Assembly (NCBI RefSeq): GCF_034427435.1
Contig: NZ_JAXQNP010000003.1
Coordinates: 1,054,001 to 1,118,000, forward strand
Source: Nitrospirillum sp034427435
GTDB lineage: Bacteria > Pseudomonadota > Alphaproteobacteria > Azospirillales > Azospirillaceae
DNA: 64,000 nucleotides
Direction: 5' to 3'
In this document: positions 25,596-34,772 of the stretch, piece by piece
How the letters are laid out: each line of letters begins with the position of its first letter
How positions within the stretch are numbered: the first letter of the stretch is position 1
Made by a program: the position numbers and the translations under genes
The notes under the pieces: model-generated
Seen by the model: only the letters and a program-made list of their open reading frames with translations
What the model was told of the DNA's origin: nothing
The model's database searches: none

Positions 25596-28500
25596 TCACT
25601 CCGCCAGGCCCGTCAGGGACGGCGGGGCGTTGGGCGGGGGCACGTCTTCCGTCCGGTCGCCGCCAGTGCGGCGTGCCACCCAGGCGCGCAGCCGCTCCAT
25701 GTACAGGTAGATCACCGGGGTGGTGTACAGGGTCAGCAACTGCGACAGGATCAGGCCGCCGACGATGGTGATGCCCAGGGGGCGCCGCAGCTCCGACCCC
25801 GTGCCATGCTCCAGCGCCAGGGGCAGGGCACCCAGCAGCGCCGCCATGGTGGTCATCATGATGGGCCGGAAGCGCAGCAGGCAGGCCTCGACGATCGAGT
25901 CGTGGGCGGACTTGCCCTCCACCCGCTCCGCCTCGATGGCGAAGTCGATCATCATGATCGCGTTCTTTTTCACGATGCCCATCAGCAGCACGATGCCGAT
26001 CAGGGCCACCAGCGACAGGTCGTTGCCGGTCAGCCACAGGGCCAGCAGGGCGCCGATGCCGGCCGACGGCAGGGTCGACAGGATGGTCACCGGGTGGATC
26101 ACGCTTTCATACAGCACGCCCAGCACGATGTAGATGGTGACCACGGCGGCGGCGATCAGCCACGGCTCGCTGGCGATGGAGGTCTGGAACTCCGCCGCCT
26201 CGCCGGCGAAGGAGCCGGTCACCGTGTCCGGCATGCCGATGTCCTGTTCCGCCTTGGTCACGGCGTCCACCGCGTCGCCCAGCGACTGGCCCTCCGCCAG
26301 GTTGAAGGTGACGGTCAGGGCCGGGAACTGCGCCTGGTGGTTCACCGTCAGGGGCGCGCTGGTGGTTTCGATCCGCACCAGCGAGCTCAGCGGAACCTGG
26401 GTGTTGGTGGTGACCTGGGTGCTCTGCGCCACCGCGTTCACCGCCACTGGCCCGCCGGTGCTGGGCACGTACAGGCGGCCCAGCGCCTCCGGATTGGTTT
26501 GCAGCTTGTCCGGCACCTCCAGCACCACACGGTACTGGTTCATCTGGGCGTAGATGGTGGAGATCTGGCGCTGTCCGAAGGCGTCGTACAGCACGTCGTC
26601 GATGCTCTGGATGCTGACGCCCAGGCGCGAGGCCAGGTCCCGGTCGATGTTCAGCACCACCTGGCGGCCGTTGGTCTGCTGGTCGCTGGCCACGTCGCGG
26701 AACTGGGGCAGGCTGCGCAGCTTGGCCACCAGCTTGGGCGCCCATTCCGCCAGCTCCACGCCGTCGGCGTCGGCCAGGGTGTACTGATACTGGGTGCGGC
26801 TGGCGCGGGCGCCGATCTGGATGTCCTGCACCGACTGGACGTAGACCTCGCCCTGCACGCCCGACAGCTTGTGGCTCAGGCGCACGGCGATAGCGTCGGC
26901 GCCGTCCGCGCGTTCGTCCCGCGGCTTCAGGCCCACGGACAGGTGGGCGGTGTTGGGGGTGGGGTTCACGGTGCTGGCGCCGGCGAAGCTGGTCACCGAC
27001 ACCACGTCGGGGTCTTGCGCCACGATGTCGGCCACCTGCTGCTGCAGGCGGCGCATGGACGCGAAGGAACTGTCCTGGTCGCCGTCCACCGTGATGGCCA
27101 GGATGCCGGTGTCCTGGCTGGGCAGGAAGCCCTTGGGCATCCACATGTACAGCACGACGGTCAGGACCAGGGTGCCGATGGCCACCAGCAGCGTCAGGAA
27201 CTGGAAGCGCATGACGACCGCCAGGGTGCGTCCGTACAGCTTCAGCATCCAGTTGAAGCCGGCCTCCGTCCATTCCAGGGGCGAATAGCGCGCCCAGCGC
27301 GAGCGGCGCTGGTGGGCGGCCTGCTCCGCGGCGTGGCTGCGCAGCAACCGGCCGCACATCATGGGCGTGACGGTCAGCGACACCACGGCGGACGCGACGA
27401 CGGCGATGGTCAGGGTCAGCGAGAATTCGCGGAACAGGCGGCCGATGATGCCGCTCATGAACAGCAGGGGGATGAACACCGCGACCAGCGACACCGTCAG
27501 CGAGATGACGGTGAAGCCGATCTGCTTGGCGCCCTTGTAGGCGGCGGGCAGGGGGGCCTCCCCCGCCTCGATGTAGCGGATGACGTTCTCGATCATGACG
27601 ATGGCGTCGTCGACGACGAAGCCGGTGCCGATGGTCAAGGCCATGAGTGACAGGTTGTCCAGGCTGAAGCCGCACAGCGCCATGACGCCGAAGGTGACGA
27701 TCAGGGACAGGGGCAGGGCCACGGCCGGGATGATGGTGGCGCGGCCGGACCGCAGGAAGGCCAGGATGACCAGCACGACCAGCACGGTGGTCAGCACCAG
27801 GGTCTGCTGCACGTCGCGGACGGAGGCGCGGATGGTCTCGGTGCGGTCGGCGACGATGGTCAGCTTGATACCGGCGGGCAGGGCGGCCTGAAGCTCCTTC
27901 AGCTTGGACTTCAGCCGGTCGGCCGTCTCCACGATGTTGGCGCCGGGCTGGCGCTGGATGTCCAGCAGCACGCCCTGCTTGCCGTTGAACCAGGCGCCCA
28001 CGCGGGCGTTTTCCAGGCCCCGGGTCACCACGCCCACGTCCTTCAGATGGACGGGGGCGCCGTTCTTGTAGGTGACGATGACATCGGCATAGGCCTCCGC
28101 CTTTTCGATCTGGTCGTTGGCGGTGATGGTGTAGGCCTGGGCGGCGCCGTCGAAGCTGCCCTTGGCCTGGTTCACATTGGCCTTGCCCAGGGCGGTGCGG
28201 ATATCCTCCATGCTCAGGCTGTACGCGGCCAGCCGCTCCGGCTGGATCTGGATGCGTACGGCAGGGCGCTGGTTGCCCTGCACCGTCACGCGGCCCACGC
28301 CGGACACCTGGCTTAGCTTTTGCGCCAGCAGGCTGTCGGCCGTGTCGGACAGGGTGGCGATGGGCAGGGTTTCGGACGTCAGCGCCAGCGACAGGATGGG
28401 CGGATCGGCCGGGTTCACCTTGGCGTAGGTGGGCGGATAGGGCAGCGTCTTGGGCAGGGTGCTGCCCGCAGCGTTGATGGCCGCCTGCACGTCCTGCGCC

Positions 28501-28811
28501 GCGTCATCGATGTTGTGGCCCAGGCCGAACTGCAGCGTGATGTTGGACACGCCGAAGCTGGAGATCGACGTCATGACGTCCAGACCGGGAATCTGGCCCA
28601 ACTGGCGTTCCAGCGAGGCGGTGATCAGCGTGGACGTGGTGTCGGCGCTGGCGCCCGGCAACTGGGTGGTGACCTGGATGACGGGGAAGTCCACTTCCGG
28701 CAGGGATGACACCGGCAGGGCCTGATAGCCCAGGACGCCCACCAGCACGATGCCGATCGCCAGCAGCGTGGTGGCGATCGGCCGGGCGATGAAGGGGGCG
28801 GAAACGTTCAT
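25596..28811 (-). CDS. mdtB: RND efflux transporter, MdtB-like
   Basis: The product is 1071 aa from ATG 28811 (NVSAPFIARPIATTLLAIGI). A longer upstream reading is only the shadow of mdtA's Gly/Pro-rich tail. The motifs RALPVSALPEVDYP-like (here QALPVSSLPEVDFP), NPADPPILSLALTS, GTGFVVDDAIVMIENVIRY and NAIMMIDFAIEAERVEG are those of MdtB-class RND pumps. Its ATG overlaps the mdtA stop as ATGA (28808-28811), so the two are translationally coupled. The proton-relay Asp pair is intact. Confidence 0.9.
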   Translation of the reverse strand: MNVSAPFIARPIATTLLAIGIVLVGVLGYQALPVSSLPEVDFPVIQVTTQLPGASADTTSTLITASLERQLGQIPGLDVMTSISSFGVSNITLQFGLGHNIDDAAQDVQAAINAAGSTLPKTLPYPPTYAKVNPADPPILSLALTSETLPIATLSDTADSLLAQKLSQVSGVGRVTVQGNQRPAVRIQIQPERLAAYSLSMEDIRTALGKANVNQAKGSFDGAAQAYTITANDQIEKAEAYADVIVTYKNGAPVHLKDVGVVTRGLENARVGAWFNGKQGVLLDIQRQPGANIVETADRLKSKLKELQAALPAGIKLTIVADRTETIRASVRDVQQTLVLTTVLVVLVILAFLRSGRATIIPAVALPLSLIVTFGVMALCGFSLDNLSLMALTIGTGFVVDDAIVMIENVIRYIEAGEAPLPAAYKGAKQIGFTVISLTVSLVAVFIPLLFMSGIIGRLFREFSLTLTIAVVASAVVSLTVTPMMCGRLLRSHAAEQAAHQRRSRWARYSPLEWTEAGFNWMLKLYGRTLAVVMRFQFLTLLVAIGTLVLTVVLYMWMPKGFLPSQDTGILAITVDGDQDSSFASMRRLQQQVADIVAQDPDVVSVTSFAGASTVNPTPNTAHLSVGLKPRDERADGADAIAVRLSHKLSGVQGEVYVQSVQDIQIGARASRTQYQYTLADADGVELAEWAPKLVAKLRSLPQFRDVASDQQTNGRQVVLNIDRDLASRLGVSIQSIDDVLYDAFGQRQISTIYAQMNQYRVVLEVPDKLQTNPEALGRLYVPSTGGPVAVNAVAQSTQVTTNTQVPLSSLVRIETTSAPLTVNHQAQFPALTVTFNLAEGQSLGDAVDAVTKAEQDIGMPDTVTGSFAGEAAEFQTSIASEPWLIAAAVVTIYIVLGVLYESVIHPVTILSTLPSAGIGALLALWLTGNDLSLVALIGIVLLMGIVKKNAIMMIDFAIEAERVEGKSAHDSIVEACLLRFRPIMMTTMAALLGALPLALEHGTGSELRRPLGITIVGGLILSQLLTLYTTPVIYLYMERLRAWVARRTGGDRTEDVPPPNAPPSLTGLAE

Positions 28812-30214
28812 CGCGGCTGACCGCCCAGGCTGTTTCCTGATGCAGGCTGGCCATTGGCGGGTTGGCCATTGGCGGGTTGGTTGGCGTTGGGCGCGCCCTG
28901 CGCCGGGTCGGTGCCCGGCTGGCCGCCCTGGTTGCGGCGGCGGTGATGCTCCCCCTCGGGACCGGCCGGGCCGTTGCCGCCCTGGTGACGGCGATGTTCG
29001 CCGGCCGCAGCGGGGGCGCCGGCCGCCGGGGTCGGACCGGCGATGTTGATCTTGGCGCCATCCTGCAGGCGGTCTTGGCCGTTCACCACCACGCGCTCGC
29101 CCACCTTCACGCCGTCGGACAGGGCGGACTTGTCGCCCTCGTTCAAGGTGACGGTGACCAGGCGCGGGGTGACGGTGTTGTCGTCGTTGACGATGTAGAC
29201 GAAGGTGCCGTTGGGGCCGTGCTGGATGGCGGACGCCGGCACCACCGCCAGCTTGGGCTTCACCTCCAGCAGCAGGCGCATGTTGACGAAGCCGCCCGGC
29301 CACAGGCGGTTGTCCTTGTTGGGGAAGGTGGCCTTCAGCTTGATGGTGCCGGTGGTGGTGTCCACCTGGTTGTCCAGGGTGGTCAGCGTGCCCTTGTCCA
29401 GTTGGTGGCCATCGGAATTGACGGCCAGCACGCTCAGCGTCTCGCCCTTGGCCAGGTGGCTGTTGATCACGTCCAGCTGCTGCTGCGGCAGGGTGAAGGT
29501 GCCGGCGATGGGCTGCATCTGGGTGATGATCACCAGGCCGGTGCTGTCGCTGGAACTGACGATGTTGCCCACGTCGACCAGGCGCAGGCCGGTGCGGCCA
29601 TCGATGGGGGCCTTGGTGACGGTCCAGTCCAGGTTGGTACGGGCGGTCTCGACGGCCGCCTGGTCGTACTTCAGGGTCGCCTCATACTGGGCGACGGTGG
29701 CCTTCTGGGTGTCGTAGGTCTGCTGCGTGCCATACTTCTCCGCCGCCAGGGCGCGATAGCGCTCCAGGTCCAGGCGGGCGTTGGCCAGCTGCGCCTGGTC
29801 CTGCGCCACCTTGGCCACGGCCTGGTCGTAGGCCGCCTGGTACAGGCGCGGATCGACCACGGCCAGGACGTCGCCGGCCTTCACGGTCTGTCCTTCAGTG
29901 AAGGACACCTTGGTCAGCTGGCCGCCGATGCGGGTTCTGACCGTGACCGTGTTCAGCGCCTGCACCGTGCCCAGGCCGTCCAGATAGACCGGCATGTCGG
30001 CCAGGACCACGGGCGTCACCGCCACCGTGGGAATGGAAAAGCCGCCGCGACGTCCGCCAGGACCACCCGGCGGTCCGCCCATGGGGCCGCCCGGGGGCGG
30101 GCCACCCATGGCCCCCCGCGCATCCTGGCTGCCCGGCTTCTTGTGCATCACCCACCACGCGCCACCCCCCAGCAGCACCACGACCAGGGCAGACACCCAA
30201 ACACTGCGTCGCAT
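28808..30214 (-). CDS. mdtA: RND periplasmic adaptor, MdtA-like
   Basis: The product is 468 aa. An N-terminal anchor (about residues 5-23) precedes a Gly/Pro-rich linker (about 33-58). The adaptor core then follows: VYLDGLGTVQALNTVTVRTRIGG, a short coiled-coil hairpin, and TKAPIDGRTGLRLVDVGNIV. The C-terminal about 90 residues after NIAGPTPAAGAP are a low-complexity Gly/Asn/Pro/Gln tail with repeats of NGQPA, longer than in E. coli MdtA. It is the first gene of mdtABC. A GGAAGG ribosome site sits 11 bases before the ATG. The operon has no outer-membrane channel gene. Confidence 0.9.
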   Translation of the reverse strand: MRRSVWVSALVVVLLGGGAWWVMHKKPGSQDARGAMGGPPPGGPMGGPPGGPGGRRGGFSIPTVAVTPVVLADMPVYLDGLGTVQALNTVTVRTRIGGQLTKVSFTEGQTVKAGDVLAVVDPRLYQAAYDQAVAKVAQDQAQLANARLDLERYRALAAEKYGTQQTYDTQKATVAQYEATLKYDQAAVETARTNLDWTVTKAPIDGRTGLRLVDVGNIVSSSDSTGLVIITQMQPIAGTFTLPQQQLDVINSHLAKGETLSVLAVNSDGHQLDKGTLTTLDNQVDTTTGTIKLKATFPNKDNRLWPGGFVNMRLLLEVKPKLAVVPASAIQHGPNGTFVYIVNDDNTVTPRLVTVTLNEGDKSALSDGVKVGERVVVNGQDRLQDGAKINIAGPTPAAGAPAAAGEHRRHQGGNGPAGPEGEHHRRRNQGGQPGTDPAQGAPNANQPANGQPANGQPASGNSLGGQPR

Positions 30215-30962
30215 CGAAATCCCAACCTTCCCGATGATCTCTAGAACCGGGGTTTATACGCCGGCCAGCCTGAGATCCTGTTGTCCCGTCTATTGTATGG
30301 ATGGCTATGGCCGGTGAGATAGGGAATGGCCCGTACCCGACTGCCCCGCCCGGTGTTTCGCGCTTCCTCTTACCCTGAAAAACCACGGGCGTCAGCACCG
30401 CTTGCGCCCGCCGGGTCCGGTCCGCTTTGGCCGTTCCGCCAAGTGGTTGCCCCGGCGCGTGCCGCCGGGTCCCCCTGGCCGCGCATGACCGTTTTATGGC
30501 ATCCACGGTCCGTCGTCCCCCGCGCCAATCGGCGCATGGCGCCAAACCGGGCCCCAACCTGCACTCAAACTGGGGCACCCAACGGGGGCCGTCGCCGTCC
30601 TGCACGGACAGAAGTTTTTGCATTGCGGCAAATTGCGCTTTTGTTTGGGGTTGACGCAGGTCCCCCACCCGGTTTATTGGCGGGCCGTCGGTTGTCCTCC
30701 GCCGTTTGGAACTTCTGGTTCCGGATGACGGGCGGCACGCCGTCAACCCCACAGATAGCCACCCTGAGAATGAACCCTCGACCTAGTGAGAGCGGCGCGG
30801 ACCCGTTTGGCCGGACCCATCCGGCGCGACTGGGCGCTTCAGACCGCCAGCCGGGACAGGGGTGTGGGTGGGCGCGTCGGATCCCTTGCTGAGACGGGGG
30901 CGCCGCCGCCCCCATCCTTCACCTCGTCCCCGCCGGGCACCGGCCGCGTGACGGAGGCAGCA
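30215..30962. other. Intergenic region between divergent mdtABC and the ABC-transporter genes
   Basis: About 750 bp in which I see no convincing gene; the readings present lack codon character and ribosome sites. It must hold the mdtABC promoter (TATAAA on the minus strand near 30253). A possible rightward promoter is TTGACG at 30651-30656 with TTTATT at 30673-30678 (16-bp spacer). Confidence 0.4.
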
Positions 30963-31208
30963 ATGGCCCTCAACAAGACCCGTTTTTCCACCGGGACCGA
31001 TTCCATGGCCGCCGTCATGGCGGCGGGGCCCCGGGCCGCGCAGGCGCAACGCGCGGCGCACTCCGGCCATGGCCTCACGCTGGTGTGGCGGCAGGATGCC
31101 GTCGGTCGTCCCGTCATGGGCTGGATGCTGATGCGCCGCCCGGTGGCGGCCAACGACGTCGCGGCCAACGACGCACCGTCGGAGGGCCGAACGCGGCACG
31201 CCTTCTGA
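30963..31208 (+). CDS. Small basic protein of unknown function
   Basis: The product is 81 aa from ATG 30963, preceded by a textbook GGAGG (30954-30958). It lies 57 bp upstream of the ABC permease. The sequence has a central HSGHGLTLVWRQDAVGRPVMGWMLMRR block and a basic C terminus; no signal peptide or membrane helix. The frame is open further upstream, but that part looks non-coding. No family recognised. Position suggests co-transcription with the transporter. Confidence 0.5.
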   Translation: MALNKTRFSTGTDSMAAVMAAGPRAAQAQRAAHSGHGLTLVWRQDAVGRPVMGWMLMRRPVAANDVAANDAPSEGRTRHAF

Positions 31209-31265
31209 CCGGCGTTCGATTCCCGTAGCCTTTTCCGACACCACCGGCGAAGGGGGGATTGGCTG

Positions 31266-33026
31266 ATGACCATGCACGTCCTCCACGGCGGCCGTGACGG
31301 GTTGGGCTCCCCCAGCCCGCTGGCCCGCCTGGCGCCGTCCCGCTGGGACATGGTGGCGCTGCCCCTGGTCCTGGGCCTGCTGGCCCTCATGGTCTTCGGC
31401 GGGCATGAGGTGGCGCAGCCGCTGTCGCAGCTGGAACGCACCCCCATCACGCTGGACCCCTGGACCCTGCCCTATTACGCCCTGCGCACCACGCTGCGCA
31501 TGATGGCGGCGTTGGGCGCGTCGCTGCTGTTCACCCTGGTCTACGCGCCGCTGGCGGTGAAAAGCCAGCGGGCCGGGCAGATCCTCATCCCGGCGTTGGA
31601 CATCCTGCAGTCCGTGCCGGTGCTGACCTACCTGTCCTTCACGGTCACCTTCTTCCTGGGCCTGTTCCCCGGCCAAGTGGTGGGGGCGGAGATGGCGTCC
31701 ATCTTCGCCATCTTCACCAGCCAGGCCTGGAACATGACGTTCAGCTTTTACCAGTCGCTGCGGACGGTGCCGTCCGACCTGGAAGAGGTGTGCACGGGCT
31801 ATCATTTCTCCACCTGGCAGCGCTTCTGGCGGCTGGAGGTGCCCTTCGCCATTCCCGGCCTGGTCTGGAACATGATGATGAGCATGTCCGGCGGCTGGTT
31901 CTTCGTGGTGGCGGCGGAGGCGGTGACCGTGGGCAGCACCACCATCACTCTGCCAGGGGTCGGCGCCTATCTGGCGCTGGCCATCGAACAGCGTGACCTG
32001 ACCGCCATCGGCTGGGTCATCCTGACCATGCTGGGCGTCATCATCCTCTATGATCAGCTGCTGTTCCGGCCGCTGGTGGCCTGGGCGGACCGGTTCCGCG
32101 CCGACACCGTCCAGGCGGAGCAGCGCCCGACCTCCTGGGTGCTGACCATGGTGGAGCGGTCCGCCCTGTTCCGCGCGCTGGGCCGGCCGGCTGGCGGGGC
32201 CGCGCGCGCCACCCTGCGCTGGCGCCTCCCGGCCCTGCCCAAGCTCAAGCTGCCGGCGGCCCGGCTCAGCCCCCGCGCCATCAAGATCGGCGATTACGTG
32301 TGGCAGGGGGCGCTGGCCGCCATGGCGATCTACGTCGCCGTGGACGGCATCCGCTTCATGGCCACGGGCGTCACCTGGGGCGATGTCGGCCACGTGGTGC
32401 TGCTGGGGCTCGCCACCATGGTCCGCGTGATCGTGCTGATCGTCCTGGCCGCCATCTTCTGGGTTCCGGTCGGGGTGATGGTCGGCATGCGGCCGCGCCT
32501 GGCGGCCATCGTGCAGCCGCTGGCCCAGTTCCTGGCCGCCTTCCCGTCCAACCTGTTCTTCCCCGTCGCGGTCGCCGTCATCGTGCACTGGACCCTGAAC
32601 CCGGACATCTGGCTGTCGCCGCTGATGATCCTGGGCACGCAGTGGTACATCCTGTTCAATGTCGTGGCCGGGGCGCAGGCCTACCCCGTGGACCTGCGCG
32701 ACGTCATCGCCAACCTGCGCCTGCGCGGCTGGCGCAAGTGGCGCGACGCTTTGCTGCCGGGTGTCTTCCCCCACCTGGTCACGGGCGCCATCACCGCCAG
32801 CGGCGGCGCCTGGAACGCCAGCATCGTGGCCGAGGCCGTGTCCTGGGGTGACACCCATGTGCAGGCCCGCGGCCTGGGCGCCTACATCGCCCAGATGACG
32901 ACCGATGCCGATTTCCCCCGCCTGGTGCTGGGCAACGTCGTCATGGTCTGCTTCGTCGTGCTGTTCAACCGCCTGGTCTGGCGCCCGCTCTACGGGTACG
33001 CCGAACGCCGCCTGCGTGTGTCCTGA
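31266..33026 (+). CDS. NitT/TauT-type ABC permease with two fused permease domains
   Basis: The product is 586 aa, about twice a normal permease of this class. Two BPD_transp_1 halves are visible. Each has an EAA-type loop: SLRTVPSDLEEVCTGYHFSTWQRF before VPFAIPGLVWNM in the first, and YPVDLRDVIANLRLRGWRKW before LLPGVFPHLVTGAI in the second. A soluble linker around residues 270-340 joins them. One polypeptide could therefore supply the whole membrane part. The adjacent ATPase gene (25 bp downstream) is the partner. No substrate-binding protein is encoded nearby, so the substrate is unknown; relatives serve nitrate, sulfonate or bicarbonate-like anions. Confidence 0.87.
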   Translation: MTMHVLHGGRDGLGSPSPLARLAPSRWDMVALPLVLGLLALMVFGGHEVAQPLSQLERTPITLDPWTLPYYALRTTLRMMAALGASLLFTLVYAPLAVKSQRAGQILIPALDILQSVPVLTYLSFTVTFFLGLFPGQVVGAEMASIFAIFTSQAWNMTFSFYQSLRTVPSDLEEVCTGYHFSTWQRFWRLEVPFAIPGLVWNMMMSMSGGWFFVVAAEAVTVGSTTITLPGVGAYLALAIEQRDLTAIGWVILTMLGVIILYDQLLFRPLVAWADRFRADTVQAEQRPTSWVLTMVERSALFRALGRPAGGAARATLRWRLPALPKLKLPAARLSPRAIKIGDYVWQGALAAMAIYVAVDGIRFMATGVTWGDVGHVVLLGLATMVRVIVLIVLAAIFWVPVGVMVGMRPRLAAIVQPLAQFLAAFPSNLFFPVAVAVIVHWTLNPDIWLSPLMILGTQWYILFNVVAGAQAYPVDLRDVIANLRLRGWRKWRDALLPGVFPHLVTGAITASGGAWNASIVAEAVSWGDTHVQARGLGAYIAQMTTDADFPRLVLGNVVMVCFVVLFNRLVWRPLYGYAERRLRVS

Positions 33027-33051
33027 GGACACGGGAAAGGAGACCGAAATC

Positions 33052-34452
33052 ATGAACCTGACCCCGAAGTCCCTGCGGGCCGCGGCCGGCACCCCCCTGG
33101 GCGTGAACGCGCCGGCCGACCTCGCCACCGCCGGCGTGGCCCCGCGCACGCCGTCCAGCAACGCTCCCATCCTCACCGTGCGCGGTGTCAGCAAGCGCTA
33201 TGACGCCGACCCGGACAGCCCCCTGGTGCTGGACAAGGTGGACATGACGGTGGACCGGCGCGAGATCGTGGCCCTGCTGGGCCGCTCCGGCTCCGGCAAG
33301 TCCACGCTGCTGCGCATCATCGCCGGCCTGTTGTCCTCCACCTCCGGCCAGGTGTCGGTGGCGGGCAAGCCGGTGTCGGGCCCGGCCAACGACGTGGCCA
33401 TGGTCTTCCAGTCCTTCGCCCTGTTCCCCTGGCTGACCGTGCTGGAAAATGTGCAGGTGGGTCTGGAGGCGCGCGGCGTGCCCCCGGCGGAAATGCGCCG
33501 CCGGGCGCTGGCCGCCATCGACCTCATCGGCCTGGACGGGTTTGAGAACGCCTACCCGCGTGAGCTGTCGGGCGGCATGCGCCAACGCGTGGGCTTCGCC
33601 CGAGCCCTGGTGCTGGACCCCGGCATCCTGCTGCTGGATGAGCCGTTCTCGGCCCTGGACGTGCTGACGGCCGAAACCGTCCGCACCGACTTCCTGGACC
33701 TGTGGGCGGATGGGCACCTGGCCATTGGCGCCGTGCTGCTGGTGACCCACAACATCGAGGAAGCGGTGCAGATGTGCGACCGCATCCTGGTGATGTCGTC
33801 CAATCCGGGCCGCGTCGCGGCGGAGATCGAGGTGACGCTGCCCCAACCGCGCGTGCGCACCGATCCCGCCTTCCGCCAGCTGGTGGACCACATCTACGGT
33901 CTCATGACCCGCCGTCCCAAGGCGGCCCCCGGCGCGGCCGAGACGCTGGCGGCGGGCCTCAGCCTGCAACTGCCCCATGTGTCGACCAACGTGCTGGCGG
34001 GCCTGATGGAACTGGTGGACGGCGCGCCGCATAACGGCGTGGCCGACTTGCCGGTCATCTCCTCCGCCCTGCAGATGTCCACGGACGACCTGCTGAAGGT
34101 GGCGGAAACCCTGCAGATGTTGGGCTTCGCCGAGGTGGTGGAGGGTGATATCCGCCTGTCGGCGTCGGCCCGGCAGTTCGCCCAGGCCGAGCTGGACGTG
34201 CGCAAGCGGCTGTTCGCCGATCATCTGTTGCAACGCATTCCCCTGGCGGGCCACATTCGGCGCGTCCTGCAGGAACGTCCCAACCACCGTGCCCCCCGCG
34301 CCCGTTTCGAGACGGAGCTGGAGGACTACATGTCCGAGACGGCGGCGGATGAGACGTTGAAGGCCATGATCAGCTGGGCGCGGTATGCCGAGGTCTTCGC
34401 CTACGATGGCGATACCGAGCAGTTCCACCTGGATGCGGAAGAAGAGGCCTGA
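33052..34452 (+). CDS. ABC transporter ATPase with C-terminal AAA-associated domain
   Basis: The product is 466 aa from ATG 33052, preceded by AAAGGAG. It has Walker A GRSGSGKST, a Q-loop MVFQSFALFPWLTV, signature ELSGGMRQRVGFARAL, Walker B ILLLDEPFSALD and H-loop VTHNIEEAV, all intact. After about residue 290 comes an extra domain of about 170 residues (from AETLAAGLSLQLPHVSTNVLAG) that I recognise as the AAA-associated domain found on some NitT-type ATPases. It contains a winged-helix-like segment and may sense a ligand. It couples ATP hydrolysis to the fused permease upstream. Confidence 0.9.
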   Translation: MNLTPKSLRAAAGTPLGVNAPADLATAGVAPRTPSSNAPILTVRGVSKRYDADPDSPLVLDKVDMTVDRREIVALLGRSGSGKSTLLRIIAGLLSSTSGQVSVAGKPVSGPANDVAMVFQSFALFPWLTVLENVQVGLEARGVPPAEMRRRALAAIDLIGLDGFENAYPRELSGGMRQRVGFARALVLDPGILLLDEPFSALDVLTAETVRTDFLDLWADGHLAIGAVLLVTHNIEEAVQMCDRILVMSSNPGRVAAEIEVTLPQPRVRTDPAFRQLVDHIYGLMTRRPKAAPGAAETLAAGLSLQLPHVSTNVLAGLMELVDGAPHNGVADLPVISSALQMSTDDLLKVAETLQMLGFAEVVEGDIRLSASARQFAQAELDVRKRLFADHLLQRIPLAGHIRRVLQERPNHRAPRARFETELEDYMSETAADETLKAMISWARYAEVFAYDGDTEQFHLDAEEEA

Positions 34453-34772
34453 TACCAGAGGCACGAGATAGAGACTCGTGCCTCTGTAGCCCGCGACTGC
34501 GGGCGCCGGAGCGAGCACCGCCCAGTTCATGTAAAGGGGGGCGCAGCGAGGAAGCCAAAGGGCGCGGATGCGCCCGCCGGCGCTTGAGGCGGCATTTGAG
34601 AGGTCACGATCAAATGCCGCGCGTATGATACCGGGCCTCGGCTTGCGGGGCATCGGGGACCGCGCATTTTCAGCCGGGATGCTGATTTGAGCGGCCGGCG
34701 ATGGAAGGGACTTGGCAGAACGGGCCGCCGGTGATGCACTGCGCGGCCCGTTCCCTTTTCCGGAAGATGCCC
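34453..34772. repeat. Structured intergenic segment with three hairpins
   Basis: Three inverted repeats lie in a row: AGAGGCACGAG (34457-34467) with its complement at 34475-34485; GCCCGC-GACT-GCGGGC near 34488-34504; and GCGGCATTTGA (34589-34599) with its complement at 34610-34620. The stretch is bounded by two copies of TGATACC (34450-34456 and about 34626-34632). The first hairpin may end transcription of the ABC genes though it lacks a T-run. Whether the rest is a short repetitive element is unknown. Confidence 0.5.

Noticed and set aside
28851..28880. Short tandem DNA repeat as a possible mobile-element scar
   Set aside because: It encodes in-frame NGQPA repeats in the mdtA tail and needs no other explanation.
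28812..29303. N-terminal extension of mdtB
   Set aside because: Shadow of the repetitive mdtA tail; the RND N terminus starts cleanly at 28811.
30783..33194. 803-codon minus-strand reading opposite the ABC permease
   Set aside because: Low-complexity His/Gln/Gly translation; the plus strand encodes a clear permease.
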